From Bacteroidia bacterium (lineage in GTDB: Bacteria; Bacteroidota; Bacteroidia; Chitinophagales; UBA2359), in NCBI GenBank assembly GCA_030427245.1, contig JAUHXA010000044.1, positions 1 to 60,718 on the forward strand: DNA of 60,718 nt, written 5' to 3'. The first letter of the stretch is position 1; every line of letters begins with the position of its first letter. Below are positions 10,252 to 18,918 of this stretch, piece by piece. The notes beneath the pieces are model-generated. The model made no database searches and was not told the DNA's origin. It saw only the letters and a program-made list of their open reading frames with translations. A program made the translations under genes and the position numbers.

Positions 10252-11322
10252 ATGAAACAACGAATAGACGGACAAGCAATTGTCTATTGTGAAGGAGCCT
10301 TCAATACGCCCAATGGTAAAACGGCACATGGTTTGGTGAGATTCACCGAGAGGTATGAAGTTGTCGCTTTGATTGACCCCAAATATGCTGGTCAAGATAC
10401 AGGCGAAGTTTTGGATGGCAAAAAGAACGGTATTACAGCTTTTGCTAGCTTTGAAGAGGCTTACAATCAAGCAATAGAAGCGGGTAAACAACCAACTCAT
10501 TTTGTGATTGGCTTGGCTCCAGATGGTGGAAGATTGCCGAAGGAAGCAAAAGCGGTTATCAAAGAAGCCCTCAAGCGGGGTTTACATATAGATTCTGGTT
10601 TGCACGATTTTTTGACTAACGATCCACAATTAGTCGAATTGGCAAAATCGCACAACTGTGAAATCAGAGATGTCCGCAAAACGCCAGATAGGGACAAATT
10701 GCACTTTTTTACGGGAGATATTGAGAGAGTCAAATGTCTTAAAATAGCAGTTTTGGGTACGGATTCTGCCATCGGGAAACGGACAACTTCTTGGCTCTTA
10801 GTGCATGGAATGAGAAATGCAGGTTACAAAGCCGAAATGGTGGGTACAGGACAAACAGCCTGGATGCAAGGTGCAAAGTATTCGATGATTATGGACAGTT
10901 GTATCAACGATTTTGTGTCGGGTGAAATCGAACACGCCGTAGTCAGCGCATGGCGATTGGAAAAGCCCCATTTGATTGTTATTGAAGGGCAAGGCAGTTT
11001 GATGAATCCAGCTTATCCTGGAGGGTTTGAGATTTTGGCGGCAGGCAGACCCGATTATGTGGTGTTGCAGCACGCTCCCAAAAGAATGGAATACGATGGT
11101 TTTCCAGGCTACCGACTGCACTCAATTCAAGAGCAAATCAATGCCATCAAAGTCATTTCGGGTAAGGACGTAATCGCTATTACCCTCAATCACGAAGACA
11201 TGACCGAAGCTGAAATTTTGCCTGCTTGTGATGCGATTACGCAAGAAACAGGCTTACCTTGCTATGATGTATTGAAGTACGGGGTAACAGAATTGATCGA
11301 GCTATTAATCGAGAAATTGTAG
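10252..11322 (+). CDS. DUF1611 family protein, DgcN-type D-glutamate N-acetyltransferase candidate
   Basis: A 356-residue DUF1611 protein. The N-terminal half is Rossmann-like with LIDPKYAGQDTG and LAPDGGRLP. The second half starts with a P-loop-like GTDSAIGKRTT at residues 169-179, followed by GTGQTAWMQG and IEGQGSLMNPAYPGG, all typical of the family. DUF1611 includes DgcN, reported to acetylate D-glutamate with acetyl-CoA so that an enolase-superfamily partner (DgcA) can racemise the N-acetyl form. Here such a partner follows after only 28 bases, which supports the assignment. The actual substrate may differ. Function is by family and context, not shown by the sequence alone. Confidence 0.8.
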   Translation: MKQRIDGQAIVYCEGAFNTPNGKTAHGLVRFTERYEVVALIDPKYAGQDTGEVLDGKKNGITAFASFEEAYNQAIEAGKQPTHFVIGLAPDGGRLPKEAKAVIKEALKRGLHIDSGLHDFLTNDPQLVELAKSHNCEIRDVRKTPDRDKLHFFTGDIERVKCLKIAVLGTDSAIGKRTTSWLLVHGMRNAGYKAEMVGTGQTAWMQGAKYSMIMDSCINDFVSGEIEHAVVSAWRLEKPHLIVIEGQGSLMNPAYPGGFEILAAGRPDYVVLQHAPKRMEYDGFPGYRLHSIQEQINAIKVISGKDVIAITLNHEDMTEAEILPACDAITQETGLPCYDVLKYGVTELIELLIEKL

Positions 11323-11350
11323 AATTAAAACTTTTTCACAAAAAACACAA

Positions 11351-12406
11351 ATGAAAATTACAGACCTTTCATTGGAGCGCTACGACCTTCAATTAACAGA
11401 ACCCTATACGATTGCTTACGAAACCATCTCAACCTCCTGCAATTTCGTTTTGCGGCTCAAGACAGATATAGCTGAAATTGAAGGTTTTGGATGTGCCGCA
11501 CCTGATATACCTGTCACGCACGAAACACCCGAAGAGATAGAAGCCAATTTTGAAAACGTGCTTCTTCCTGCTTTGAAAGGCGCAAACCCTTTTGACTTTA
11601 CCCGCATTGTTCACGACTTCAAATCACAGAAGCTACTTAAATCTTCTGCCTTGAACATGGTGGACATGGCCTTGTTTGATTTGGTGTCCAAATTTGCAGG
11701 AGTCCCCTTGTATCAGTATTTGGGAGCTTTTCGCAAGAGTATTCCAACCAGCGTAACCATCGGTATTTTGCCATTGAAGGAAACCCTCCGAAAAGCGGAC
11801 GACTTTGTGGAACAGGGTTTTTACATCCTCAAAATCAAGGGCGGCTTAAATATCGAAGAAGATATTTCCAAATTGACCGCCATCAAAAAAAAATACCCTC
11901 AAATTATACTGCGTTTTGATGGTAATCAAGGTTATACATTGGAGGAGACAATCTATTTTGCTTCAAAAGTGGAAAATCTCGACATAGATATTATTGAACA
12001 ACCCATGACCACAAATCAAGAGGAAGATTATACGACCTTGAGTGCTGCAATTTCTCAGTCGGTGATGGCGGATGAAAGTCTAAAAACCTTGAAGGATACC
12101 TTCCGTTTGGCAAAAAACAGTCGGGTCAATATGATAAACATCAAGCTCATGAAAGTAGGCGGACTTCAAGAAGGTTTTCACATCAATTCGGTCGCTAAAT
12201 CAGCAGGTTATGAGGTGATGGTGGGTTGTTTGGATGAATGTCAATTGGGTATTTCGGCGGGTTTACATTTTGCGCTTTCTCGACCGAATATTGAGTTTGC
12301 AGACTTAGACAGTTTTTTGGACTTCAATAACGACCCTTATACGGGTTTGTTTCAGCTCAAAAAAGGAATTTTGTATCCAAGTGAAAAGTCGGGTTTGGGG
12401 GTTTAA
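11351..12406 (+). CDS. Enolase-superfamily dipeptide epimerase / N-acyl-amino-acid racemase (DgcA-type)
   Basis: A 351-residue member of the muconate-lactonizing subgroup of the enolase superfamily. All catalytic elements are visible: KIK at 161-163, metal ligands Asp190 (FDGNQG), Glu216 (IEQP) and Asp241 (ADES), and the second general base Lys265 (INIKLMKVGG). Two bases on opposite faces of the site fit 1,1-proton transfer, i.e. epimerisation. The closest families are L-Ala-D/L-Glu epimerase and the DgcA N-acetyl-D-glutamate racemase. The preceding DUF1611 gene favours a DgcA-like role; murein dipeptide recycling is the alternative. It is the last gene of the cluster. Confidence 0.87.
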   Translation: MKITDLSLERYDLQLTEPYTIAYETISTSCNFVLRLKTDIAEIEGFGCAAPDIPVTHETPEEIEANFENVLLPALKGANPFDFTRIVHDFKSQKLLKSSALNMVDMALFDLVSKFAGVPLYQYLGAFRKSIPTSVTIGILPLKETLRKADDFVEQGFYILKIKGGLNIEEDISKLTAIKKKYPQIILRFDGNQGYTLEETIYFASKVENLDIDIIEQPMTTNQEEDYTTLSAAISQSVMADESLKTLKDTFRLAKNSRVNMINIKLMKVGGLQEGFHINSVAKSAGYEVMVGCLDECQLGISAGLHFALSRPNIEFADLDSFLDFNNDPYTGLFQLKKGILYPSEKSGLGV

Positions 12407-12475
12407 GGCATTTTTTTTTGAAATTGCTAATATTTTATCTATTTTGTTGTTTTTTTTAGATAAAAACCAACTTCA

Positions 12476-13153
12476 ATGCAAACAACACACATCTCTCCTT
12501 CCACTCTTCAATTCCTCAGAGATCTTTCAGAAAACAATAATCGTGAATGGTTCAAAGAAAACAAAAAACGCTTTGAAGCTGCCAAAGCCAATATGAAAGC
12601 CTTTGCAGAAATCTTACTGCATGAAATGCAAAAACATGACAAAATTGAAAGCACGAAACTTTACCGCATTTATCGAGATGTGCGATTCTCCAAAGATAAA
12701 ACCCCCTACAAAAACTCGTTGAGCGGCAATTTTACAAGAGCAACGAAACTGTTGAGAGGAGGTTATTACTTTCACATTGAACCCAATAATTCATTTATTG
12801 GAGGGGGATTTTGGCAACCCAGTACAGCAGATTTGAAGCGACTTCGACAAGAATTTGCGGCTGATCCTGAGCCACTCCGAACCATTATCCAATCCGAAGA
12901 TTTCAAAAGGGCATTTGGTACTTTGCAGGGAGAACAGTTGAAGTCTTCCCCAAGAGGTTACGCCAAAGACCATCCTTCTGTCGACCTTTTGCGCTACAAA
13001 CAATTTTTGGTATCTCAGACTTTTACGGATAAGGAAGTTCTTTCGGAGGATTTTGCATTGAAGTTGTCCGAAGGGTTCAAAGCAATGCGACCCTTTTTTG
13101 ACTATATGAGCGAGGTTTTGACAACAGATGAAAATGGCGTTCCGATTGTGTAA
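12476..13153 (+). CDS. DUF2461 family protein
   Basis: A 225-residue protein of the DUF2461 (TIGR02453-type) family, widespread in Bacteroidota and without a known function. The diagnostic start is present: a helix with FLRDLSENNNREWF, then KLYRIYRDVRFSKDKTPYK and the aromatic-rich GGYYFHIEP segment. Length fits the family and no signal peptide is seen. It follows the epimerase gene by 69 bases and could be read through from that cluster, but nothing links the functions. It converges with the transporter gene, leaving 26 bases between the stops. Confidence 0.85.
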   Translation: MQTTHISPSTLQFLRDLSENNNREWFKENKKRFEAAKANMKAFAEILLHEMQKHDKIESTKLYRIYRDVRFSKDKTPYKNSLSGNFTRATKLLRGGYYFHIEPNNSFIGGGFWQPSTADLKRLRQEFAADPEPLRTIIQSEDFKRAFGTLQGEQLKSSPRGYAKDHPSVDLLRYKQFLVSQTFTDKEVLSEDFALKLSEGFKAMRPFFDYMSEVLTTDENGVPIV

Positions 13154-13179
13154 TACAATACCTAATTTCTGAAATCTCT

Positions 13180-15426
13180 TTATAACTTCAACAATACAGG
13201 CACTCCACTATTCATTGCCGCATTGTGTACAAATACCGTAGTTTTCAGGTTCTTAGACAGTTCATCCAAAGTCGAAGCATATTTTTCGGCTTGCTCTATT
13301 TCGGGAATCCCCATACCAATAAAAACCACATCTGACTCGCCACTGTATTGCTGCATAATTATAGCAGTGCTTCTCTCTGCAATTCTCACCTTGACTTCAA
13401 TTTTAGCTCTGATACGAGCCTGTGAAACCACTTTTTTCAAAGCACTCAACCGTTCGGTCTGCTCTTCTGTGCTGCCAACAATGGAACGGATTGTCAAAGT
13501 TGCCTTCTCCCATTCGGGGTTAATCCTGAGCAAATACGCCAATAAAAGCATCAAATCGCCATTGTTTTGCTGACCACCCCACCAAATATCTATTTTCCTG
13601 TCTTTCTTATTCGTATTCAAAGGCTGATTGAAGCGAGCGATCAAACCGCTTTTCCCCATTTTAGAAACGGCTCTTAGGATACTCAAGTGTGTAGTCAAAC
13701 CTTTTATATCGGGAGACCAACCAAACATAATCGTATTGGGTTTTAGGCCCACAATACCATTTGCCAGTGCCATTTTGATTGCGCCTTCTTCAAAATCTTG
13801 TACTATATTGACCTCACTAAAAGCTTCCAGGTTTGCATTCTGAATGGTTTTTCGCATCTTTTCTTGAGTTTCCAAGGCTAAGGATAAATTATCTTCATAA
13901 GAATCTGCCACAATAAACTGACAAGCAGTCACCATGCCTCGATTTTGGCCAAACCAACTTGCCAACTGAACCAATTCAAGGCGTTCTGTAGTATCTCTTA
14001 CAAATAACAACAATCTTGGTCGCCAATTGCGAATAGCAATGCCCTGTTTTTGCAGTTGAAGCAAAGAATAGCGTGCCATCACCTGCCACAATCCGCCTCT
14101 CACATCTCCAAAGGTTTTTTCTATAGATTTGGTTTTCAAGAAAAAATAAAGAGAACTGACCAAGACCAAAGCAACCACACAAGCTGTTGGACTGACCAAA
14201 AACATCACCATTATAGCGCCAATTGCCCCCAAAATTGAAATCCACCAAGGCACTTTGATGGTCGGTCGGTAGGAAGGATCCCCCACCAACTGCTCGACTA
14301 CGGCACTCAAATTGACCATTACATAGAGGGTCAAAAACAAGATACTGACCAACTTAGCTACATCATTTAGCCCTCCCAAACCTACAGCCGCTAATGCCAA
14401 CAAACCACTTATCCAAGTCGCCCTAGTAGGTTGTCCCGTGGGACTCAATTTACTAAAATATTTGGGTGCTAAACCGTCATTTGATAAGGCTTGTAAAACT
14501 CTTGGACCGCCTAAAATACTACCAAATGCAGAGGATAAGATGGCTCCCAATATGGCTGGATAGACAATCCAAGCTCCCAAAAAAGCAATTTGCGTCCACG
14601 TTTCAACGCCTGAATTGGCGAGGGCTTCTGGGCTCATTATGATAGATATACTCAACAAAATTGGAATCAATATATACAACCCTGCTCCTGTTAGCACTGC
14701 CAAAAGTGTTCCTGTAGGAATGGATTTTTGAGGATTGGCAAGGTCACCACTCATTCCGATTCCTGCGGTAAAGCCTGTGACGGCAGGAAAAAATACGGCA
14801 AATACATACCAAAAGCCTTCAGGTGCAGTGCGATAGGTTGGAGTCATTTCGGGCGTGGTCAATCCGTTTGTCAATACACCTATGGCAAGAGCTACAACGG
14901 ATAAAACAACGGCAATAAAAATCGGGATTTGCATTTTCAGCACCAAATTGGCACTTTTGCCAGACAACAAGGTGATAAAAACAATCGTGCCTGCTGCCAA
15001 CAATTGTATCATATAGCCAGGCATAACGCCCCATTCAGGAGGCCAAAACAAAACCAAGGCTTCTGCCAATCCAAAACAATAAAAGGTGATACTCAAAGTC
15101 CGACACAGGTACAATGGAATTCCTATAGCTCCTCCTAACTCCAAGCCCAAACTCCTCGAAATCAAGAAGTATTCACCTCCTGCTCCTACTCGCATGTTGG
15201 TCGCAATGGCGGAAGCGCTTAGACTGGTTATGAAGGTAATCGAACTTGCCATTAAAACAATTACTATCGTCAAGCCTAAGCCGACATTTCCCAAAACCCA
15301 TCCAAAACGCAAATACATTATCAGACCTAAAATGGTCAGTACACTCGGCGTATAAACACCGAGAAAGGTGCCAAATTTTTTGATTTTACTTGGAGGCGAA
15401 GGAGTTGAGGTATTATTTGCCGACAT
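13180..15426 (-). CDS. SLC12-type cation-chloride cotransporter / APC-superfamily permease
   Basis: A 748-residue inner-membrane transporter. Residues about 18-435 carry roughly 12 hydrophobic helices of the APC fold, opening with GVYTPSVLTILGLIMYLRFG, the characteristic first helix of Na-K-Cl cotransporter homologues. VGAGGEYFLISRSLG and FAVFFPAVTGFTAG match helix 3 and helix 6 regions of the same family. The C-terminal 290 residues are soluble and resemble the regulatory tail of SLC12 proteins, with a nucleotide-binding-like core. The ion it moves cannot be read from the sequence. It is followed leftward by DUF2461 in convergent orientation. Next upstream on the same strand is a CDF-family transporter, giving a local group of ion transport genes. 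Confidence 0.85.
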   Translation of the reverse strand: MSANNTSTPSPPSKIKKFGTFLGVYTPSVLTILGLIMYLRFGWVLGNVGLGLTIVIVLMASSITFITSLSASAIATNMRVGAGGEYFLISRSLGLELGGAIGIPLYLCRTLSITFYCFGLAEALVLFWPPEWGVMPGYMIQLLAAGTIVFITLLSGKSANLVLKMQIPIFIAVVLSVVALAIGVLTNGLTTPEMTPTYRTAPEGFWYVFAVFFPAVTGFTAGIGMSGDLANPQKSIPTGTLLAVLTGAGLYILIPILLSISIIMSPEALANSGVETWTQIAFLGAWIVYPAILGAILSSAFGSILGGPRVLQALSNDGLAPKYFSKLSPTGQPTRATWISGLLALAAVGLGGLNDVAKLVSILFLTLYVMVNLSAVVEQLVGDPSYRPTIKVPWWISILGAIGAIMVMFLVSPTACVVALVLVSSLYFFLKTKSIEKTFGDVRGGLWQVMARYSLLQLQKQGIAIRNWRPRLLLFVRDTTERLELVQLASWFGQNRGMVTACQFIVADSYEDNLSLALETQEKMRKTIQNANLEAFSEVNIVQDFEEGAIKMALANGIVGLKPNTIMFGWSPDIKGLTTHLSILRAVSKMGKSGLIARFNQPLNTNKKDRKIDIWWGGQQNNGDLMLLLAYLLRINPEWEKATLTIRSIVGSTEEQTERLSALKKVVSQARIRAKIEVKVRIAERSTAIIMQQYSGESDVVFIGMGIPEIEQAEKYASTLDELSKNLKTTVFVHNAAMNSGVPVLLKL

Positions 15427-15482
15427 AAGAGTTGATTTGATTTTGCAGGACAGATTAAACCTTTAAAACATATTATGTTTGA

Positions 15483-15490
15483 CAAATATA
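15483..15490 (-). promoter_or_regulatory. TAnnTTTG promoter box of the SLC12-like gene
   Basis: The leftward strand reads TATATTTG 56 bases before the ATG at 15426, a normal leader length. The -33 TTG is not evident. The assignment rests on the exact -7 match and position. Confidence 0.4.
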
Positions 15491-15637
15491 GCTTTTTTTA
15501 TTGAAATTTCATTTATATCTTATTTAAATATTCGAGATTGGTAAAAGCTTAAATTCAAATCGTACTAAAATTTAGGGATGGTTTGAATTGCTAGTGAGTT
15601 TGGTTTACATAGAAAGTTTCACCTATAAAAAATTGTT

Positions 15638-16630
15638 TCACTTTTTAGTCTTACAATGCTTTTTATTCTCTAAAACATTATCAAGTGTCCATTCCACTTT
15701 TCCTTTAAAAATACCCTGTCGGAGATGGCAGTCATGTTTGCTACAAATTTCGCACGCAAGAGGTGGCTCACAGGGATCGGTATGGACAAACAGTTCGACA
15801 CTTCTCGAAGTATCGCTTCTGACTATTTCCTCCAAATGACTGACTTCATAATGGACTTTTTTCAAATCAAAATACCAAGGCAAGGTCAAATGACAATCAA
15901 TATGAATGGCTTCTCCATACTGTATAATCCGTAGGTTGTGAATATCTATCCAGTTGTCTTCTCGGTTTTTGTGGAGAAACTGTACCAAAGATTGCAGCAA
16001 ATCCCTATCGTATTCATCCATTATACCTGCTAATGCTTTCCGCAAAATTTGAAAACCCGTTACGGCAATGACTCCTCCTAAAACCAAGGTTATCAAGTGA
16101 TCTATCCAATAGATTTGAGTCCATTTCATCAATCCCAAACCCAGCACCAAACCTACTGTTGAATAGGCATCTGATTGAAGGTGTGTCCCACTTGCTTGTA
16201 GTGCCAAAGAACTTCCTTTTTTGCCTTGTCTCACCAACATCCACCCCATTCCATAGTTAATAACTCCTGCCATTGCAGTAAGGGCAATTCCTATATCCAA
16301 TTCTTTGATTTCAACAGGATAAAATACATTGTAGCCCATCTTTACCATCATTCCGATTCCCACTAACAGAATCAAACTCCCTTCAAAAGCGGCTGATAAA
16401 AATTCGATTTTTCCATGACCATAGGGGTGATTGCGATCTTTGGGTTGGGCGGCAAAATATAGGCTTACTAAGGTGAATAGTCCTGCCAACACATTGATGA
16501 TTGACTCTAAAGCGTCCGTCAAGATGGCATTGGACTGGGTCAAAAAGTAGGCAATAAATTTTGCTATCAAGAGTACGATACCTACAAAAATCACCACATA
16601 TTGAAACTGAATATTGGCGTTTTTTTTCAA
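15638..16630 (-). CDS. Cation diffusion facilitator (CDF) family transporter
   Basis: A 330-residue CDF metal exporter with six membrane segments in the first 200 residues and a cytoplasmic C-terminal domain. AILTDALESIINVLAG in TM2 carries the metal-binding Asp, HPYGHGKIEFLSA is the conserved loop after TM2, and the TM5 region contains GTHLQSDAYSTVG. These point to efflux of Zn2+, Fe2+ or a similar divalent metal by proton antiport. A Cys-rich tail near the C-terminus (CEPPLACEICSKHDCH) is an added likely metal-binding element. The only in-frame start is TTG at 16630: an in-frame stop lies nine codons upstream and no ATG intervenes. Confidence 0.9.
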   Translation of the reverse strand: MKKNANIQFQYVVIFVGIVLLIAKFIAYFLTQSNAILTDALESIINVLAGLFTLVSLYFAAQPKDRNHPYGHGKIEFLSAAFEGSLILLVGIGMMVKMGYNVFYPVEIKELDIGIALTAMAGVINYGMGWMLVRQGKKGSSLALQASGTHLQSDAYSTVGLVLGLGLMKWTQIYWIDHLITLVLGGVIAVTGFQILRKALAGIMDEYDRDLLQSLVQFLHKNREDNWIDIHNLRIIQYGEAIHIDCHLTLPWYFDLKKVHYEVSHLEEIVRSDTSRSVELFVHTDPCEPPLACEICSKHDCHLRQGIFKGKVEWTLDNVLENKKHCKTKK

Positions 16631-16699
16631 ACTATTGAAGTGATTAGTGAAAAATTAACCTTTTAAAATCTGATGTATAAATTTACTTTTGGGCTTTAC

Positions 16700-17650
16700 T
16701 TAGAACAACTTCATTCTCCTAAAAAACCATGTCAATGCAAAACTCATTAAAATAGAAAAGATGATGATCAAGGGAAAAGCAAAAGGCTTTTCTTGCCCCC
16801 AAACTGGTACATTCATTCCATAAAAACTTGCTACCAAAGTAGGCACCATGAGGATGAGGGTGATGGAAGTTAGCCGTTTCATGACTGTATTCAGGTTATT
16901 GGAAATAATGGAAGCAAGCGCATCCATGGTTCCGTTGAGAATATCGGAGTAGATTTGTGCCATGTCCTGTGCCTGACTTGTATCAATAATGATGTCTTCA
17001 AAAAAATCATCCATATCCTCGTTTTGGCGCACCTTCAAAAAATCAATGCGCTTGATTCTCATTAACAATAACTCGTTGTCCCTCAAGGTAGTCATAAAAT
17101 AAACCAAACTTTTTTGGATGTCGAGTAAGTTAGACAATTCTCGATTTCGGCTCGAATTGTAGAGTTCTTTTTCGTATTCGTTTCGACGGCGATTGAGGCT
17201 TTTTAAGTATTGAAGGAAAAAATGATTGGTTCGATCAAACAACAATAGGACAAAGTGATTGTGAACGGTTGTATCAAAGGTTTTAACGTTTTTTTCAAGA
17301 AAATGATCAATCACTGGGTTTTTAAAGCCGCTGATAGTGAGTATGTAATTGTCGACTTCCATAATTCCTACAGGAACGGTGATGTAATGTGCCTCATTTG
17401 CCTCTTCTGATTCATTGCGAATCGGGATATTCCACATAATAAGTTGAACCCCATCTTCTTGCTCAAATCTCGAACGCTCGTCTATATCCAAAGAATCAAT
17501 AAAAAAGTCCAAAGGAATGTCCAATGATTCGCTCAGTTTTCTCAATTCCTCATTGTTGTAGGGAGGATAAATATTTATCCAACAGCCTTTTTGAGCTTTG
17601 GCAAGTTCTTCAAGTGGACTGTTCGCTTTTTTTTTGTAGAACTTAATCAT
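16700..17650 (-). CDS. corA: CorA-family magnesium transporter
   Basis: A 316-residue CorA-type channel for Mg2+ (possibly Co2+). The long N-terminal cytoplasmic funnel contains the stalk helices (RRNEYEKELY region), and two C-terminal membrane helices are joined by the signature YGMN at 277-280 followed by a periplasmic loop. The positively charged end RRMKLF is usual for CorA. The stop is 69 bases from the CDF start, and the gene lies between that transporter and dapF on the same strand. The neighbouring SLC12-like and CDF genes make this a small ion-homeostasis group. Confidence 0.93.
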   Translation of the reverse strand: MIKFYKKKANSPLEELAKAQKGCWINIYPPYNNEELRKLSESLDIPLDFFIDSLDIDERSRFEQEDGVQLIMWNIPIRNESEEANEAHYITVPVGIMEVDNYILTISGFKNPVIDHFLEKNVKTFDTTVHNHFVLLLFDRTNHFFLQYLKSLNRRRNEYEKELYNSSRNRELSNLLDIQKSLVYFMTTLRDNELLLMRIKRIDFLKVRQNEDMDDFFEDIIIDTSQAQDMAQIYSDILNGTMDALASIISNNLNTVMKRLTSITLILMVPTLVASFYGMNVPVWGQEKPFAFPLIIIFSILMSFALTWFFRRMKLF

Positions 17651-17706
17651 GTTTTAATTTTTATCTATAAGGAATCATGAATGAAATGTGACAGAAATTT
17701 GCTGGT

Positions 17707-18507
17707 TTAGACTAAAGAAAATTGTCCTTCAAAAACATATTCAGCAGGTCCGGTTAACCATACATTGCGGAAATGTCCTTTTGATGTCTGTTCAAAAGAT
17801 ACCTTTAGATTTCCTCCTTTTGTTTGAATATTAAGACTGTGATTTCCTACTTCCAATTTATTTTGAGCAATTGCGGCAATACTTGCAGCAACAACTCCTG
17901 TTCCACAAGAAAAAGTTTCGTCTTCGACTCCTCTTTCATAAGTAGCTACTTGAATATTCTCGGCCGTTTCTTGCACGAAATTAACATTAATCCCCTCTTT
18001 TCTGAACCTTTCACTGTTTCTAATCGTCCGTCCATCTGTGAAAACATCTACGGCAGATACATCTTCTACAAACTGAATGTAATGTGGTGAACCTGTATCT
18101 AATACCCAATCGCTGTTCACTTGTTGAAGGGCAGTTACGTTCTTCATTTGCAGTGAAACCAATCCTTTTTCATCAATGGTAGCATGGTGAATTCCATCAA
18201 TCGCCAAAAAAGTAAATATTCCATTTTCATCACCTTCAATGCCCAGATGATTTGCAAAAGCTACAATACATCTCCCCCCGTTGCCACACATTGAAGTCGG
18301 ACGACCATCGGCATTGAGGTAGACCATTTCAAAATCAAAATCGGGGTGGTTTTGCAGAAAAATAACTCCATCTGCTCCTATTCCAAATCGTCTGTGACAG
18401 AGTTTTTCGTAGAAATCGGGTAAATCGGTTTTCATCTTCAACTCACGATTGTCTAACATGACAAAGTCATTTCCTGTACCATGATATTTGCAAAAAGAAA
18501 TGTTCAT
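17707..18507 (-). CDS. dapF: Diaminopimelate epimerase
   Basis: A 266-residue cofactor-independent epimerase converting LL- to meso-diaminopimelate for lysine and peptidoglycan synthesis. The two catalytic cysteines are Cys74 in MCGNGGRC and Cys201 in SCGTGVVA, and the N-terminal KYHGTGNDF is the family hallmark. Length is slightly short but complete. The ATG at 18507 lies 17 bases after the stop of a small membrane-protein gene, so the two are probably co-transcribed, with corA 56 bases downstream. Confidence 0.97.
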   Translation of the reverse strand: MNISFCKYHGTGNDFVMLDNRELKMKTDLPDFYEKLCHRRFGIGADGVIFLQNHPDFDFEMVYLNADGRPTSMCGNGGRCIVAFANHLGIEGDENGIFTFLAIDGIHHATIDEKGLVSLQMKNVTALQQVNSDWVLDTGSPHYIQFVEDVSAVDVFTDGRTIRNSERFRKEGINVNFVQETAENIQVATYERGVEDETFSCGTGVVAASIAAIAQNKLEVGNHSLNIQTKGGNLKVSFEQTSKGHFRNVWLTGPAEYVFEGQFSLV

Positions 18508-18524
18508 TTTGATTTGATTTTAGA

Positions 18525-18731
18525 TCATTTAAGGCTGTCAATTTGTTCGATTCCAATGCTATCTACCATTGTTGAAGGAACTTGCATTTGGATTTTACTC
18601 TTATGATTTTCGGAGACAATAACCGCTACCAAAGTCACTAAGATGATGCCCAAAGAGATAAAAGAAATCCGCCAACCAAAAATATTTCCACTCTTATATT
18701 CGATATCTTCTGGTGAATTTGAGTTTTTCAT
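18525..18731 (-). CDS. Small single-pass membrane protein
   Basis: A 68-residue protein with a hydrophilic start, one membrane helix at about residues 20-41 (ISFISLGIILVTLVAVIV) and a short basic then polar tail. It has no recognisable family. It lies 17 bases upstream of dapF on the same strand and is probably the first gene of that transcript. A real gene is supported by the clean TM design and the tight spacing; function is unknown. Confidence 0.6.
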   Translation of the reverse strand: MKNSNSPEDIEYKSGNIFGWRISFISLGIILVTLVAVIVSENHKSKIQMQVPSTMVDSIGIEQIDSLK

Positions 18732-18918
18732 GTTTAGGATAATTTGATAATAAATAAATTCAGAAATCTGTTATTGTGGCATACATTTTGACATATAAGC
18801 TTAGTAAGAAAAAAACTAATAGTAAAGCTATTTCTACAATTTCCTCCCATAGGATTCGAAATTACTATCATACTACCCATATTTTTCCCAAGCCACTTTT
18901 TCCCATTGCTTTAAGACC

